In this document: positions 1 to 12,774 of the stretch, one piece after another | Numbering within the stretch: the first letter of the stretch is position 1 | Layout: each line of letters begins with the position of its first letter | From: Marthasterias glacialis | Taxonomy: Eukaryota; Echinodermata; Asteroidea; Forcipulatida; Asteriidae | Assembly: GCA_911728455.2 (NCBI GenBank) | Contig: OU452219.1 | Location: 3,966,320-4,030,319, forward strand | Direction of reading: 5' to 3' | DNA length: 64,000 nt | Position numbers and translations under genes: made by a program | The notes under the pieces: model-generated | Databases searched by the model: none | What the model was told of the DNA's origin: nothing | The model's input: only the letters and a program-made list of their open reading frames with translations

Positions 1-44
1 CATTGCAAACTTGTAGTTAGGTGTAGTATAAGTGTATCCAATAT

Positions 45-222
45 CAGGCCTTGATCTTAACCGAGGCCACCGAGGCCATTGGCCTCATGCCCTGTCGAGT
101 TGGCCAGCATGCCCTTCAGAAAAATTGCGCTGTCACTACCAACTTGGCCAGCATGCCCTTGTACAGTTTCCCTGATTTGGCCAGCAAAGGCCTGCCCCCG
201 TTTTTCTTAAGATCGAAGCCTG
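45..222. mobile_element. Short TIR element (MITE-like)
   Basis: The ends CAGGCCTTGATCTTAA (45-60) and TTAAGATCGAAGCCTG (207-222) are inverted with two mismatches. The inside repeats TTGGCCAGCATGCCCTT twice. No ORF. It lies in the SAV1 intron upstream of the first visible exon. Confidence 0.55.
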
Positions 223-421
223 CAATATGACTATATATGCACCTATCTATGATGTAACACATGCTTTACTCGTTAAGAGAAAACAAGTAGCTTTAATCTC
301 TGTTAACAGAAGTTATTCCAATCGCTCAACCCTCATGTCTTTATCCGTAAAGGTGTGTTCCACTGCTGGTCAGAAACAGTCTCGATGAAAAATAATCTTC
401 CAGTTCATATTTTGTTTCTAG

Positions 422-3400
422 AAACAGCTATCCCAGCGTACAATAGTAGGTACAATTCCACCTCATCGGCGGCAGCGCCAGTGTCGCGTGGACAATATGT
501 GCAAGATGTCCCCCCCGTCGGCTCAGTGGGTGAGTCTAAAACCTTGACTGCATGTTTTAAAACTGTATAAGATGCCATCCAGGAAGCTGTGTAGTATTTT
601 ATTTTATGTGTACCCAGATGGCTTAAAAACACAGCTTTTGTTTGATTGATTTATTGATTGAATTGTATTTTTTGCTGAGTAATTTAAAGTTGAGTTGTTT
701 TAAATTTGTAGCTGTAGTGCTTTTTAGAATTCATTTTGTTTCATTTGGTATAATTTCTTTAATAATATACTTAAATATTGTTGTGTATATTTAACATTTT
801 GTGTTCATACCAGTATTATAAATGTCATGTTTTTTTTTGTTTTAAACATTACTAATATAACGATGGTTTGTTAAATCGTTGCAGAGGTTCATGAGCATGT
901 GAAACATATGTTTGTGTGAAAGTCTATTGAGTATTGAATGTGTTTTGCAAGTTATTGATATTGTGTACCAATTGCATTAACCCTAACTCCCCTGAGTGAT
1001 TTACTAGGATCCTTCCCCAACACCATATGGGTAATTCAACACCCAAACTGTGGTACTGTGATTATGGTGGTATGCCTGAACCCATGTAAAGCATGATAAG
1101 TTTACTCATGCAGTCCTCAAAATCCAACAAAATCCAACAAAACCTGCTGTTAGAGTTTGATGGAATAGGGACTGTTTGAGTTAATCCTATATTTGTTTTC
1201 AAGATACTTTTCTGCTATTTCCTAAGCCAATGACCTTTCAACAGGTAACTTGGCCCACCCTCACCCGACACCTGATAACAAATTTTACTAATTCACTTAT
1301 TTTCAGTTAAGTAGCCTGCTGATTTCACGAATCCTTTTTACAAATGTAATTATAGAGAATGCCAGTATTATTGAAGAAGCCACTGATCGTTGTTTTGAAT
1401 TGAATCCGTTGTGTACTCAACAGGTAACTTGGCCCACCCCCTCCCACCTGGCTGGACCATAGACCAGACAATGAGAGGAAGAGTTTACTTCATAGAGTGA
1501 GTTAAGTCTTCTTCCCTCTTACTGCTGGAACTCTACAGCTTCTTGATTGAATTCCATATTATTTTCACATGCAGCAAATACAAAAAAAAAAAAACAGTAT
1601 ACAAATTATGAACATTAATGTGAAAGATGGAATACTTTCAATGAATGGAACTATTCTCTCCATCACACGAATGCGAAACATTAATTATTCATGTTATATA
1701 ACATCCAAGTAGATCTTTGTCTTTCAACTGAAGGATAAATAAAACTATAGGAATAAACAAACTGTACAAGATTTTATACTGGCATCTACTGCAGTAACGT
1801 TTTGTACTGCTGTGTATAACACATGGTGTCATCCAGCATGTAATAGTAAAAAAGATGGGACAAAAAAATACGGTGAATACCGCCAAAATGTACGGTCTAT
1901 GACGTACATTCAAAATGAATTTTATCATTAACAAAAGAAACCTTTTAAAAATAGGATGAGCTGATATGGCTTATGTTGAAATGCCTTTTGACAAATGTCA
2001 TTGAGAGGTTCCGTGACCCCGGGAAAAGTTCATTTCGAAGCCATGTTGGGTCCAACCATGTACAAAATCGTAGCTGACGTATTGTCTGCTGAATGATGTC
2101 TAGCATCTGTTTGTGCACGCAGCATTAGTAAAAGGTCTCGGGTGACGTCACGTGAAACCTCTCTATTACTCAGTATGTTTGCTGCCACCTAGTGTCCCAA
2201 GGTCTCCCATTGTTAAGATATTGATACTCATATTGGTGTTGTTTTATTTGAAGTCACAACACCCAGACAACTCATTGGAGTCATCCCATGGAGAAAGAAG
2301 GACTACCCCCAGGCTGGGAGAAAATGGAATCACCCGAACAGGGCGTTTACTACATCAAGTGAGATCAATTTATGTTCAGTGTGGTGTTTTTTTAAGAGGC
2401 ACTATTAGTTGTAACCCAGTTTGGGTATTGGTAAATAAAAATAGGAAAAAGAAAGATAATTTTAGGTTTATCTTTGCATATATTGATTTAGTCCCAGACA
2501 GTCCCAGACGGTTAGTTCAATGGAAGAGCTAAAGGGTGTAACTGCGAAGTTAAAGCCCCAGCTCAACATTGGTAGGAGGAAAAAGAAAAACGTTCACAGA
2601 TTTACATGTACCTTCCTTGAAACATTTCTGCCTGAAGTGTTACATGTTTTTAAATAATAAATGAAATAAAATCCACAATTAGTTTTCGCCTGAGTGAGAC
2701 GAAAACTCTGCCTATAGGAATGCGTACAAAAATTTTGAGCGTATTTTTACCATTTTCTTGCAAATGAAACAACAAAATGAGCTGACATTTTCATGGGTTG
2801 GTTTTGTTACAAGTATTTTGATTTGTGGAAAGAATGGAAGCATTTTACAGTCAGTTCACAAATGTTGAGCTGGGGCTCTAAGCAGTATTTGTTGTAGTCA
2901 GTCATTCCGTGTGAGACCATTCCATTAATTGTCACCGTTGGTGGTTAGTCTTGGACATGATAGGGCTAGGGCTCCATAAACATCAAGCTGGCGTCTTTCA
3001 GATGGGACATAAAAATGTAGGTCCTGAGCGTTGTGTATCGCACATGAAATACCCCGGACACTGATCATGAAAGAGAAGGGGGCTTGCCCTGGTTTTTCTG
3101 GATTGGCTGCATATTGCGACCTCTCTGAGCATGTTTTGATTGTAGTTTATGTGATGGGAATTTGAATATATTGATATGAAATTTGCGTAATACAAAAAAA
3201 CAAAAAAAACAAACAAAAACCCAGAATTTCAAATGTAATGTTCTCGTAAAATTTATCTTTCTTATGCAGTGAAATGTTTTATTGAAGTAACAATATCTGT
3301 AGTACAATGTAATTTGGCCTTGCCTTCAACTGATGTACGCTAAACAGTGCATTCTTGGTACTTACTGAGTCCAGTGGGAAAACAAAACTGCGGGCAATAT

Positions 3401-5560
3401 GCTCTGGATGTGAACCCATGACCTTCAGCATTTTAGACTAGGTGTCTTTATTGATTGACTACCGAGCTCACCCTCTGACGAGAGGCAGCTCGAACTCTTT
3501 AATTAGCAGTGGGTACCGCTGTAAGATGTCTTTTATCTTGATATACTTTTTGAAGAGAATAGTAAATTATGCTTGTAGTAAACATATAATTAATAATTAT
3601 AATAGATGTTAATTTTGCATCGGGGATTAAGAGTATTATTTTTAATTTTTACCCATACCCCGATGTGTTTTAAGCACTGTATGCTCAGTCCTGTCCTGAG
3701 TCCTGTGAAAAAAAGGTCACAGGCATTTTCTTCGGGTGAGATTCGAACCCACGACCCCCGCCATTCTAGAACAGATGTCTTACCAACTAGACTACCGAGA
3801 CTGCCCGGTAGCTAGAGGCAGTTAGAATCTTATAAGCAGCGGGTACCGCAACCATTGTAATAGATGTTAATGTTAATCCCACCCGAGGAAAATGCCTGTG
3901 AATTTTTTTCACAGGACTCGGGGAAAGTACTGAGTGTACAGTGCTTAACACACATCGGTGTAAGGGTAAAACATTACAAATAATATTAAATTAATAATTA
4001 GGCAGTAATGTATGTGGGGCCCAAATGGAAACCTGTGTGAACTGTTTGTCATAAGTAAATCAATATCTGTATTATTATAACACTTCTCCCTCAGTCATAT
4101 TTCAAAGATGGCACAGTACGATCATCCCAGTGCAAGAAATGTGGCTCGCTTCGAGCAGCCACCACCCTTAACCAAGCAGCTACCCATCTCTTACCCCCAT
4201 AGGGGTGCAGGTGGTCCCCCTCACACACCTGGTACTGAACACCAAGGGGGTACGCATGTATGGGTCCCTCCCAACCCCTATTTATATACAGGTAAGAATT
4301 TAGGTTAACAGTTCACCTTCTGTTTCGTCATAAGGGTGCATGTGGTCCCCCCCTTGCATGCACCTGTTTCAATTAAACAATTTTGTGTACTCCACTGTGT
4401 TTACTGCTTATATGCCTGACATGTAATTTTATATATTAACCCTCTTACTCATTTTCCAGCGAGTTGACCAACCATTTGAAATCAGTCAACTGCTGGGGTT
4501 GTGTGTGGCGGCACAACTGTGCACAGAGTTAACTGTGCACTTGTGTGCATTGTGTTGATGCATTCACCACATGGTATCATATTGCAGGCTGGCACAGTTT
4601 ATCGATCATTCAAAACCAGACTGGGTGATGTTGAATGGTCAGACAGTAGGAGGGTTGATCGTGTACTGTGTAGACGCATTCACCACATGATATTATGTGG
4701 TATTGGGTTGATGGCTGGTAGTTTATCATTCCAAATACAGTGGATTATACTAAATGGCCAGACAGTAGGAGGGTTAAGGTTTTCATTCTCTCCGTGCATT
4801 GTTTTAGGTTTGAGTTCAGCATCTGTTTCAGACTATGCCTTGCACGATGAGGGCATTTTACAAATGCTGTATGTAGGGGGCAAACCTGTTGCTCACCATG
4901 TAATCCTACGAGGGTGTTCCCCTTGCACATCCACCTTACATTGATTATCATGGGGGCGAACTTGTTACCAATCCCATTGCCCCATTTGTTGTAGAGGTGG
5001 TGTACCTGGAAATTGAGTTTCTATGTTTTTAAAATGTGGACAATAAATATGAATCTAATCTAATCTAATCTAATCTAATCTAATCTAATCTAACCTAATC
5101 TAATCTAATCTAATCAAGCCTGTAAGATTGTAGGTATTTCCACACTAAGCTTCACCCTCAAATAAGCTTTGAAAAATACTTGAGGGAATAGGCAAATTCA
5201 TTGTAGTTATTATTTCAAAAATAGCAAACATAACCTTGTTTTTTTTTTTATACTGAGTTACCAATGATGTTGACGTTGCATTTGCTCTTCTTGACAGAAA
5301 TCCCCAAGTGGCTTGATGTGTACTACAAGGCCTCCCCGGAGCACGATCGCAAACTGAAATGGGACTTATTCAGGCTCCAAGAGCTGGACGCTTTCCAAGC
5401 GATGCTGTCCAGACTCTACAAGAAAGACCTGGAGGATGTGGTGATGGATTACGAGGCGTACCGGCAAGCATTGCTCCGAGAGATGGAGCGACGGCTTATG
5501 TACTCCAAACAGATGCAGCATCAGGCTCTGCAGCAGCAGAATAAAGAAACCAAGGTTTGA
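422..5560 (+). CDS. SAV1: Salvador homolog 1 (SAV1), 3' five exons; 5' end outside window
   Basis: Hippo-pathway scaffold that links MST/Hippo kinase to LATS/Warts signalling. Exons: 422-529, 1424-1496, 2254-2358, 4095-4291, 5298-5560 (stop TGA at 5558-5560). Each has AG/GT borders and phases join in frame (746 coding nt in the window). WW1 is split over exons 2 and 3: LPPGW at 1441-1455, then HNTQTTHWSHP. WW2 starts LPPGWEKME in exon 3 and ends AQYDHP in exon 4, with Tyr in place of the second Trp, as I recall for vertebrate SAV1 WW2. Exon 4 keeps the FEQPPP and NPY linker. Exon 5 encodes the C-terminal SARAH coiled coil (IPKWLDVYYKASPEHDRKLK, then KWDLFRLQELDAFQ and DYEAYRQALL), which should bind Hippo/MST. 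The first exon is the least certain: it has little similarity, but its phase joins exon 2 as SVGNLAHP. No clear AATAAA was found soon after the stop. N-terminal exons lie left of the window. Confidence 0.93.
977..1184 (+). mobile_element. TTAA-flanked MITE, copy 1
   Basis: A 208-bp non-coding unit between TTAA sites, starting TTAACCCTAACTCCCCTGAG and ending GGGACTGTTTGAGTTAA. An inverted copy lies at 9048-9269 with clear identity over the whole length (for example ACCATATGGGTAA and GGTATGCCTGAACCCATGTA). It sits in the SAV1 intron before the WW1 exon. TTAA targets are typical of piggyBac-type transposition; the autonomous partner is not in the window. Confidence 0.65.
2003..2163 (+). mobile_element. 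GAGAGGTT-TIR MITE, copy 1
   Basis: A 161-bp unit with ends GAGAGGTT and AACCTCTC. It shares internal blocks with 22551-22712 and 39332-39523 (GGAAAAGTTCATTTCG, CATGTTGGGTCCA, GTTTGTGCACGCAGCATTAG, GGTCTCGGGTGACGTCACGTG). Located in a SAV1 intron just before the exon joining WW1 and WW2. Confidence 0.65.
2940..3130 (+). repeat. SINE tail fragment
   Basis: Resembles the 3' half of the SINE at 15031-15413: TTTCAGATGGGACATAAAAA, then GAGAAGGGGGCTTGCCCTGG and GGCTGCATATTGCGAC. The tRNA-like head is missing. SAV1 intron. Confidence 0.5.
3415..3980 (-). repeat. tRNA-derived SINE cluster with inverted flanks
   Basis: On the minus strand, about 3850-3720 reads CGGTAGTCTAGTTGGTAAGA (A-box-like) and GGGTTCGAATCTCACCCGA (B-box). 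A diverged copy of the same head lies at 3415-3535. Blocks at 3640-3735 and 3880-3975 are inverted to each other (CATACCCCGATGTGTTTTAA versus TTAACACACATCGGTGTAAG), so two partial units face each other. The anticodon region is degenerate, so this is not a working tRNA. SAV1 intron before exon 4095-4291. Confidence 0.55.
4600..4790 (-). repeat. Interspersed repeat with CCTCCTACTGTCTGACCATT motif
   Basis: Several minus-strand units with GAATGGTCAGACAGTAGGAG and CGCATTCACCACATGATAT spaced about 115 bp apart. Plus-strand relatives lie at 5755-5930 and 14640-14980. Together they form a dispersed, locally tandem family. The long ORF across 4501-4944 is only open repeat sequence. Confidence 0.55.
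4940..5116 (+). repeat. (TCTAA)n microsatellite, possible LINE 3' end
   Basis: About 13 copies of a TCTAA pentamer (one TAACC variant) at 5051-5116, directly after GTGGACAATAAATATG. A short tandem tail after an AATAAA-like stretch is common at 3' ends of CR1/L2-type LINEs. Last SAV1 intron. Confidence 0.6.
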
Positions 5561-5754
5561 TGGAGATTGGATGCTACGTTGGGGGCAGGGGTGATTGGGT
5601 TCTCAACCTGAACCAAGGATCGTTATCCTTGTTGAAGGTCTTGAGGCTGGTTTGGGTCTACAAACATGATTAGAAACTTGTCTCGATCTCAACACCCTGT
5701 CTTGCACCATTAAGATCTGAAATATAGACTCATCTTTGAACTGAGACCTTACAA

Positions 5755-5930
5755 ACTGACCATTACCCTCCTACTGTTTGACCATTCAATATCATCTACT
5801 CGGTTTCGAATGATAGTTAAGCTATGCAGCAGCAGCATGATATCATATGATGAATGCCATTTTCACAGTACACAGTCAACCCTCCTACTGTCTGGCCATT
5901 CAATATCTTCCACATGGTTTTTTAATGAGG
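5755..5930 (+). repeat. CCTCCTACTGTCTG repeat, two units
   Basis: ACCCTCCTACTGTTTGACCA and CAACCCTCCTACTGTCTGGC head two units about 117 bp apart, in the region just after the SAV1 stop codon (probable 3' UTR or spacer). Confidence 0.5.
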
Positions 5931-8244
5931 GATGAACTATGTCGGCCTACAATGTGATGTCATTTGGTAAATGCATAATACATGGTGTACAGATGCTCTG
6001 TGCACAGTCGTGACACTTTGCACAACCCATGCAGTTGAATAGTTCCGATTAGTTAGTCATCATACAGGCAGATTTTATAGAAAGTAGGAGGATTTAACAT
6101 GGACTTTTAGTTTGATGAGACTAATCTGTAGACATAACACTGCATTTATTTACATAGCCAGCAACTCAAAGATTAGCAGTGTATGTCGATCCAAAACAGT
6201 ACATGCAGATATTTATTTGATAAGAGAATTCTTTTTTGTGAGTGTGTGAGGAGATCGGGACTGCTCAGGCAGGGTTCGTGCTGGTAAAACTGGATTGTGT
6301 GTCTCGTGCATCACGTAAGGAGAAATCGTATAGTAGGTGGCATGCCTTTCAAACATGCGATATCATATGTGATATTAACTGAGAAGTGTACACATCTGAA
6401 GACATTTTGCAGCACAATATCAAGACATCTGGGAGTCAAGCTTGTGTAATGGTTTTCTACCTGTCTTTCAGCTCTGTTTAGCTAGGTTCGAATCCTAACA
6501 GGTACCATGCATGTGAATGTAGTATTCAGTCCCTGATTAGGAGAGAGGGGGGGCGCTCCCCCCAGTTTGGGTTTTTCTAAAACCCAACATTTTATTCTCT
6601 CTTTAGGTGTTTTTGATGTCCAGGTCCGATGCTGAGAAATCTTGAGGGTTCCTTGGTTCGTAACCAGAATTACTGAAAAATCACGCATTTGCTGCTACGG
6701 CTTTGAGGAGAAAAAAAACTACCAAGGAACTCTTAATCTATTAAGTGCTCGATTTAGTGCTCACTGTTTCCTTTCAAACTTGTCTTCCTGGTTTAACTGT
6801 AATAACAAAAAAAACTTTTTTATGGATTGATGTTTTCTTAATTATCTGTCATTGTATTTGAAAAGCTTTTGTCATAGTGGTTCGCATAAAAGTCATTCAA
6901 AGCCTCCTATTATCGGTGAGACAACCAACCCATACCTCACTATGCCACAACCGGCGGCATTTTGAGGCACACTCATGCTGATGTAGAGAGTAGAGCCATT
7001 GCCCAAAGTGCTTCAATGAGAGTGGTTAACTGGAGAAGCCACCAGCTGTGCTCAGCTGCAATGGAACTTTGGCCACCCTGTTGGAAGAGATAAGTGTCCT
7101 CAACCTTGGTCAGTTTCTGCCGTGGCAATCTGTGACACTGATCGGTCATTGCAGTGACAGGAAAGCGTGGCGTGGGTTTCTTCACTGATGTGTGCATCGC
7201 ATCTATGAGTGATTTTGAGGCATCTTGGAGTATGCACCTAGGAGAGGGTTTTAATAGTGTTGTAACTTTTAGGGTCGTCGGACCAATATTGGAAACTTTC
7301 CTTCCAAGTTTGTCATATTTCAATTTTTAACTTCAAATATTGGACAAGCCGCTGGCGATAACTGAAGCTGAGTTTGTTTCTCTGGAGATGTATTTATATT
7401 TGAAAATATGTAGGAATTATTGGTATATTCACATAAATACTTTATATTGATAGATAATAATGGCAGTAGAAGCAATCAAATAGGATATGTAATTTATTCT
7501 GATCACTGTAGATTGATAAAATTTAATGGATTTGTATCATTCATAGATAAATTCAAAACAATGACATATTATTTATTGACATTAAACAGTTGGTTCATTC
7601 GTGTGGAGAATAGCTGAAAGGTTTACCTCATTCATATGCAAATGACTACAAAAAAAATTGGTTTGTAAGTTGTCATCTTTAAATTTAATTGAGTGGGGAA
7701 AAAATCGTTTCAAATGCTGATGTCATTTTAACTACATATTTCTAGTACCAAATACAAGAAATTGTCCTGCAGGATAAGTTGATTTATGCAAACAAAATGT
7801 GCAAAAAAGGGTAAATGTGTCTTGAATTTTAAAGGTGAAATATAGGAGTTTGACTCGAGACCAAAGAAAGACCACCACCCATTTATCATGACTTTTCTTT
7901 TCTGTACAATCACACCCTTCGGATCACTTCACATTCTCTTTCAGCATTTAGAATGTGGATAAAGCAACTTGATTTATACCTCGGTGTTTTGTTGAAATTG
8001 ATACAGTGAAAAAAAAAACCTGAAACTGTCAGAGAAATTGTTCCTAGGCCTGGGGAAAAAAAGGACGTTTGTTCCAGCCCAAATTGACCTGAAAAATGTG
8101 GCAGACCGTAATTTTCATATTTAATGTTTGAGGGAAATCAAATGAAAATTTCCACAAAAATATGCCGTAACAATTTTGAAATATAATCCTTAACATCATC
8201 AAGTTGGCAACAGCCGGGCTCTGATACGACTGCTTCATTCCCTC

Positions 8245-8395
8245 TGGTCCGCCATAAGGGTGGCAAGCTTGCCAACCATCTCCATTCCAGTGTCCTTCAG
8301 CACCCCAACATAGGACAAAGCTTGCCTACTTCGCCTCTTCCTGCCATTTTTTGGCTTCCATAGAACCACCTGGTGAGCCTTGAGCTCAGGGTCTG
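8245..8395 (-). pseudogene. Possible LINE reverse-transcriptase tail relic
   Basis: The minus strand contains an open stretch reading RRSRQALSYVGVLKDTG and KLATLMADQR. Its layout (basic RRxR, then DTG, then MxDR) resembles the extreme C-terminus of RT-encoding retroposons. It is short, with frame breaks, and family assignment is weak. Confidence 0.25.
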
Positions 8396-9047
8396 GACCT
8401 TTTAATCATTGCAAAGAATTATCACAGATGGGTAATTTCGATGTCCCACGGACATTTTGTCAAAGTTTGTTTCAAATAAATTTGAAATAAAAATTCTGAC
8501 TTACCAACCCTAATTATGTTTGTCTGTTACGCTAAACACACAAACTTTTTTTTTTTGAGGCCTGAAGGAGAAACGTTATTAACAAGAACATGGGAAGTGG
8601 ATCACAAGATGATGTTTCCTCTCATTATTAGAACCTGGATAACCCAATCAGTTTTAGTAGCTATGCCTTCTTGAAAAATGTAACATGTACAATTGAATGA
8701 GCTCACACTTTCCTGGAGTTTGTCCTTGATAAACATGAATCCCTTCTTCATCAAAGTATTGGAAATGTTTGAAAGGTATTCACCCGAACATAAGTGAACT
8801 TCTGTTCACTGGCATGAATAGAATGCAAAAAGCACAAATAATAGTGAACAGTGGTGAGGGACTAGCTATGTGAACAGGAAATATGTAAAATAGTTCATGT
8901 AGTTAATAGGTATTCATAATGGGGTTAATGGACCGATCCATTAAGCCCCACCCACTGTGTATGCAAACGCCATATGCACCAACATGTTTGTCAGACTTTT
9001 GGTTGCGCAGTCACGTCTGTGATTGGTCAATACAGCAAGGGCGTAGC

Positions 9048-9269
9048 TTAACCCTTGCAGTCCCTATTCCATCAAAATCTTAACAGCAGGTTTTGTTGGG
9101 TTCTGTTGGACTGGGGACTGCATGAGTAAGCTGATCTTGCTTTACATGGGTTCAGGCATACCACCATAATCAGAGTACCACAGTTTGGGTGTTGAGTTAC
9201 CCATATGGTGTTGGAATTTGTTAGAGTGGGGAAGGATCTTAGTAAATCAGTCAGGAGGGTTAGGGTTAA
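9048..9269 (-). mobile_element. TTAA-flanked MITE, copy 2
   Basis: Reverse-complement copy of the unit at 977-1184, again bounded by TTAA on both sides. It lies in the spacer between SAV1 and the DUF4200 gene. Confidence 0.65.
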
Positions 9270-10099
9270 TGGATCAGTCTATTATATGTAATTAGGAATA
9301 TTATACATTTTTTTTCGTTAAGTGCCTTATGTCTTGCCAAATAGGGGATAAGATATCAATGTTGTAATTAAAAAGACTTTAGATGATTTGGGTTTATTGG
9401 AGGCATTGCATGGTGAATTTGGGGTAACACCATGTGATAGTCTCTACTTTGCTGTGTAGAAATGCTCTTTAAAGAACTTGTCTGCTTTTTATCTTATCTA
9501 CACAGCAAAGTGGTTAAATTATGGTATAATACTTGATGAATATCGTTTAGCATTTTTATAAAGCTTGCATTGTTCTAAGTTGATGGATGTTGTCATGTGC
9601 CCCATGAACCGTGTGTCTAGCTTGTCTGATAACTTGAAGAAAAAAAGTCAATTTATTTTGAAAACAAATCCTGTATTTTGAGTTAGAAATAGGGGGTGGG
9701 GGAATCAAACTACAGTTTTGCTGTTGCCAAAGAAATAGGTTTTTCACGGGATAGCTTTTGAGTGCTTCTTGAACAGGTTTGATTTGTAGAGCATGAACAT
9801 ACAACAATGTAACCCATAAATGTGCCCGACTGGTCACAGTACATGAACGCCGTCTAAGACAATGTAGTGCGCACTGCTGCATTACAGTAAACATTCATTA
9901 TTTTACTGCCTTGCAACTAAACATACCCCCAAACAAACTATAGCTGTTGGAAAGAGTACATAATTCTCTTTAATGTAACACTTATTTTGTCATGTTTCTC
10001 GCCTGGTATAACTAGTAAAGAGAGTATTAAAAAAAGACATGAACTTTTTGTTTATGTAGGAGTTTTCCCTGTAAGTAGGCATTTACAACATTTGTGCGT

Positions 10100-10340
10100 T
10101 CTATGGGAAATCCGGGCTATTTACCTCTTGCACTGGCGTCATTAGCGGCTGCTGTCTGCCCATGGTCTGCCATGTGGGGAGTCAAATTGCGTGTAAACAT
10201 ATGGTGCGTGTCTGACTGCATGCGTGCGTCGACTAAAATGCGCACTGCACAGCAACACACAGTGAATCCGACTCCCAGAAGGGGCTCAAGCAAGATTTAT
10301 CGTGTGGTGTGTGGTGACGTCAGGTGACTTGGGTCAATAG
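10100..10340 (+). repeat. Dispersed repeat, copy 1 (partner at 63494-63705)
   Basis: Shares GGGAGTCAAA-TGC-GT, ATGCGCACT and TGACGTCAGGTGACTTGGGT with 63494-63705 in the same order and orientation. No ORF of interest. Confidence 0.5.
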
Positions 10341-12774
10341 GTTTCAGACTGATTTGGGTCAGGTTGTGATGTGGTTGTAGAATTTTATTTGTGGCGGCAG
10401 AAATCGTGACATCCATGCATTCATGAGAACCTACCTGTGGACATTTTAGGTAAATGGTATACTCGGAGGAAAGACAAAAATGAATACAGCGTATGAACTT
10501 CTTCCCCAACCAACCTTTGATTATCTAGACACATCCCCATCCACTGTCTATGCTCGTGTGATCCATTTAAAAAGAATACACATTTTTATAATTTTATCTC
10601 AAAACTCTTACGTAATTATGAACTACTTTATTGCCCAGTTAGTTTGTGAAAGTTTTAGAAAATAGTTATAATCTTTCATAGCAGTTCCGAAGCTAAATTG
10701 TGATTGAAACATTACATTTAAATAACAGTTGATATAAATTTGCATACATTTTTATTAAGAGGGCTTTTTTTATGGTAAATGTCTTAACAAGGTTGTTTCT
10801 GATTTAGCTTTTGTTTTTTTTGTAACTTTTAACAGTTTTACTTTTTAACTCAGGGACTTAGTTTTTAACTTATTGTACATAGGTAACTTAAATGAATATC
10901 AAGTACATATTTTAGGTGAATTTGTTTCTTTTTTTAAAATTATCGTACGATTCACATGATTGGTGTATTCAGTGGTGAAGTACTAGATGTTGGATTGGGA
11001 TTCAAACGAGGGGAAAACAGATATTTCTTTAACTCTAATTGTCGATTGGTACAAAACATCCTGATTGTATTTTTATTCCGTTATTGTAATGACACAAATA
11101 CGTCCAGCGAGAAGCAAAAACATCACTTGTTCCGAATTTTTTTTTTCTTCTTCATGAAAATGAAAGTTGTTACAGCCTAAAAAAGTTTTGAATGAATGTT
11201 TTATCACTCCTAACAGTTTGTTGACAACACAAAATATAGCTGCTGAGATCAAGGACATGGCAAAAGCAAACTGTTTATTACTTGGAGCTTTCCCTTCGCA
11301 CCAAAAGTATGAAATGCACTAGGATTTGTGAACCAGTTTCTATTTAAATAATATCATTTTTTAAGGTATGAGCTTTGAAGAATTGCTGATGAATGTATAG
11401 TAACTTATACCTCGTAATCTCTCAGCTGAAACGAAAATAATAAAAAATTGACTTTTGCCATCAGTTCATGAAGCCTATAAGCAGAAGTTGTTCTTAGGCA
11501 TAGTTACTATTTCTTAACCCGCTGCTCAGCGTTGATAACATTGCTGGTTTTTTTTTTATGTGTTGAAGTTTTCCAATCTTCCAAAAAATTGTTGACCTCA
11601 GACACGACAGCTTTCAATGAAAAACTTGTTTAATCAAAAGAGAAACAAATGTGGTTTTCAAAAAAAGTTGTCTTTATATGCAAAGTATTCCTTTTCTTTG
11701 TCGAGTTTCCTTTTCAAATTTTAACTAAGGTTACACCAAGTTCCAAATTCTCACTGAAACGTCCTTTAAAACCGTATTCAGATTTGACTTTTACCGGTAT
11801 AAGAGAATATGATCAATGAATCCTGTCTGCAACACTTGTATTTTGAAATTAATTTAAATTATGTAAGAAAAGCACCACAATGTACAATGTAGATTTTGTG
11901 ATAGTTTAATAAATTATTTTGTATTAAAATGTACAGTACAAAATGGCAGACCTTTGTTTCGTTCTTGGGGGTTTATTTCTGCTGGTCATCAGTGGCAATG
12001 GCTTCCTTAGGCTGAGGCAAGTAATGAAACTATGACCGTCTGTTTGTTTTGTCAAATCAACAAGTTCCGTTTCCCTTCTTTCCAAAAGTACAAAAATGGG
12101 TCAGTAACGGGAACAGTTTGTGATGTTGGTACATCTCTTAATTTAATATCTCCAAATATAGCCTTTATTTTTAAGCAATGGAAGTTTTTTTTCTTAGAAT
12201 TTATAAACATTGGATTGGTAAAATAAAACATTTTGAATTTTTAAACGAATTCCGTACAGACATTTTGCGTTAGTTTGAAACCATGCCCAACCAAGCCAAT
12301 GACTTGGTTATGGTTTAGTCAGATCAGCGACTGAACCAATGATGTGAAAATACTTAACCAAAGATCGAAGCTCAAACATGTTTCTGGTTGGGGTCACCGA
12401 AGCATGTCCATGTGCAATGTTATTGTACAGTGAAGGAATGGAACCAGCTAGGCGGTATTCCGACACATAAAAAACAGACACACATCAGTTGAGTTTTTTT
12501 AGTACACAACGCTGGCTGTTTTTATGCCTAAGTTTGTGTACTCTCAGACAACATGAGTTTTGGGGTCAGTCGGCTCATCATTTCAACACGTCGTATCCCC
12601 ACGTAGATCAGTACGGTGCATGTCGACAATTCCTCAATTCCTCAATTCCTAAAAGATTCACATCCGCTACCTCAAGAAAATTGCGTAGAACCATGATTGG
12701 TGACATGACATGGCCTCATGGGCTGCATGAAATTCCAAAATTCCAGATTGTCTCTTTTTCTCTTGACACTACTC

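Larger units (their letters stand above)
5561..12774. other. Spacer between convergent SAV1 and DUF4200 genes
   Basis: Holds the SAV1 3' UTR (its end was not located), the repeat units at 5755-5930, a SINE-like fragment near 6455-6600, the TTAA MITE at 9048-9269 and a repeat at 10100-10340 shared with 63494-63705. A perfect 14-bp inverted repeat (CTTTGCTGTGTAGA / TCTACACAGCAAAG) lies at 9447-9510. A minus-strand TTTATT (AATAAA) at 12164-12169 is a possible poly(A) signal for the DUF4200 gene. An open minus frame at 6973-7323 (116 codons) has no recognised domain. No gene was recognised. Confidence 0.5.

Noticed and set aside
3720..3850. Possible tRNA gene (minus strand)
   Set aside because: A- and B-boxes are present, but the anticodon stem does not pair and related copies lie at 3415 and 46319, so it is a tRNA-derived SINE.
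4501..4944. 147-codon plus-strand ORF
   Set aside because: It runs over repeated GGTCAGACAGTAGGAG units within a SAV1 intron, and no protein family is recognisable.
6973..7323. 116-codon minus ORF after SAV1
   Set aside because: No recognisable domain or splice context; it lies in the probable SAV1 3' UTR or spacer. Cannot be excluded as a relic.
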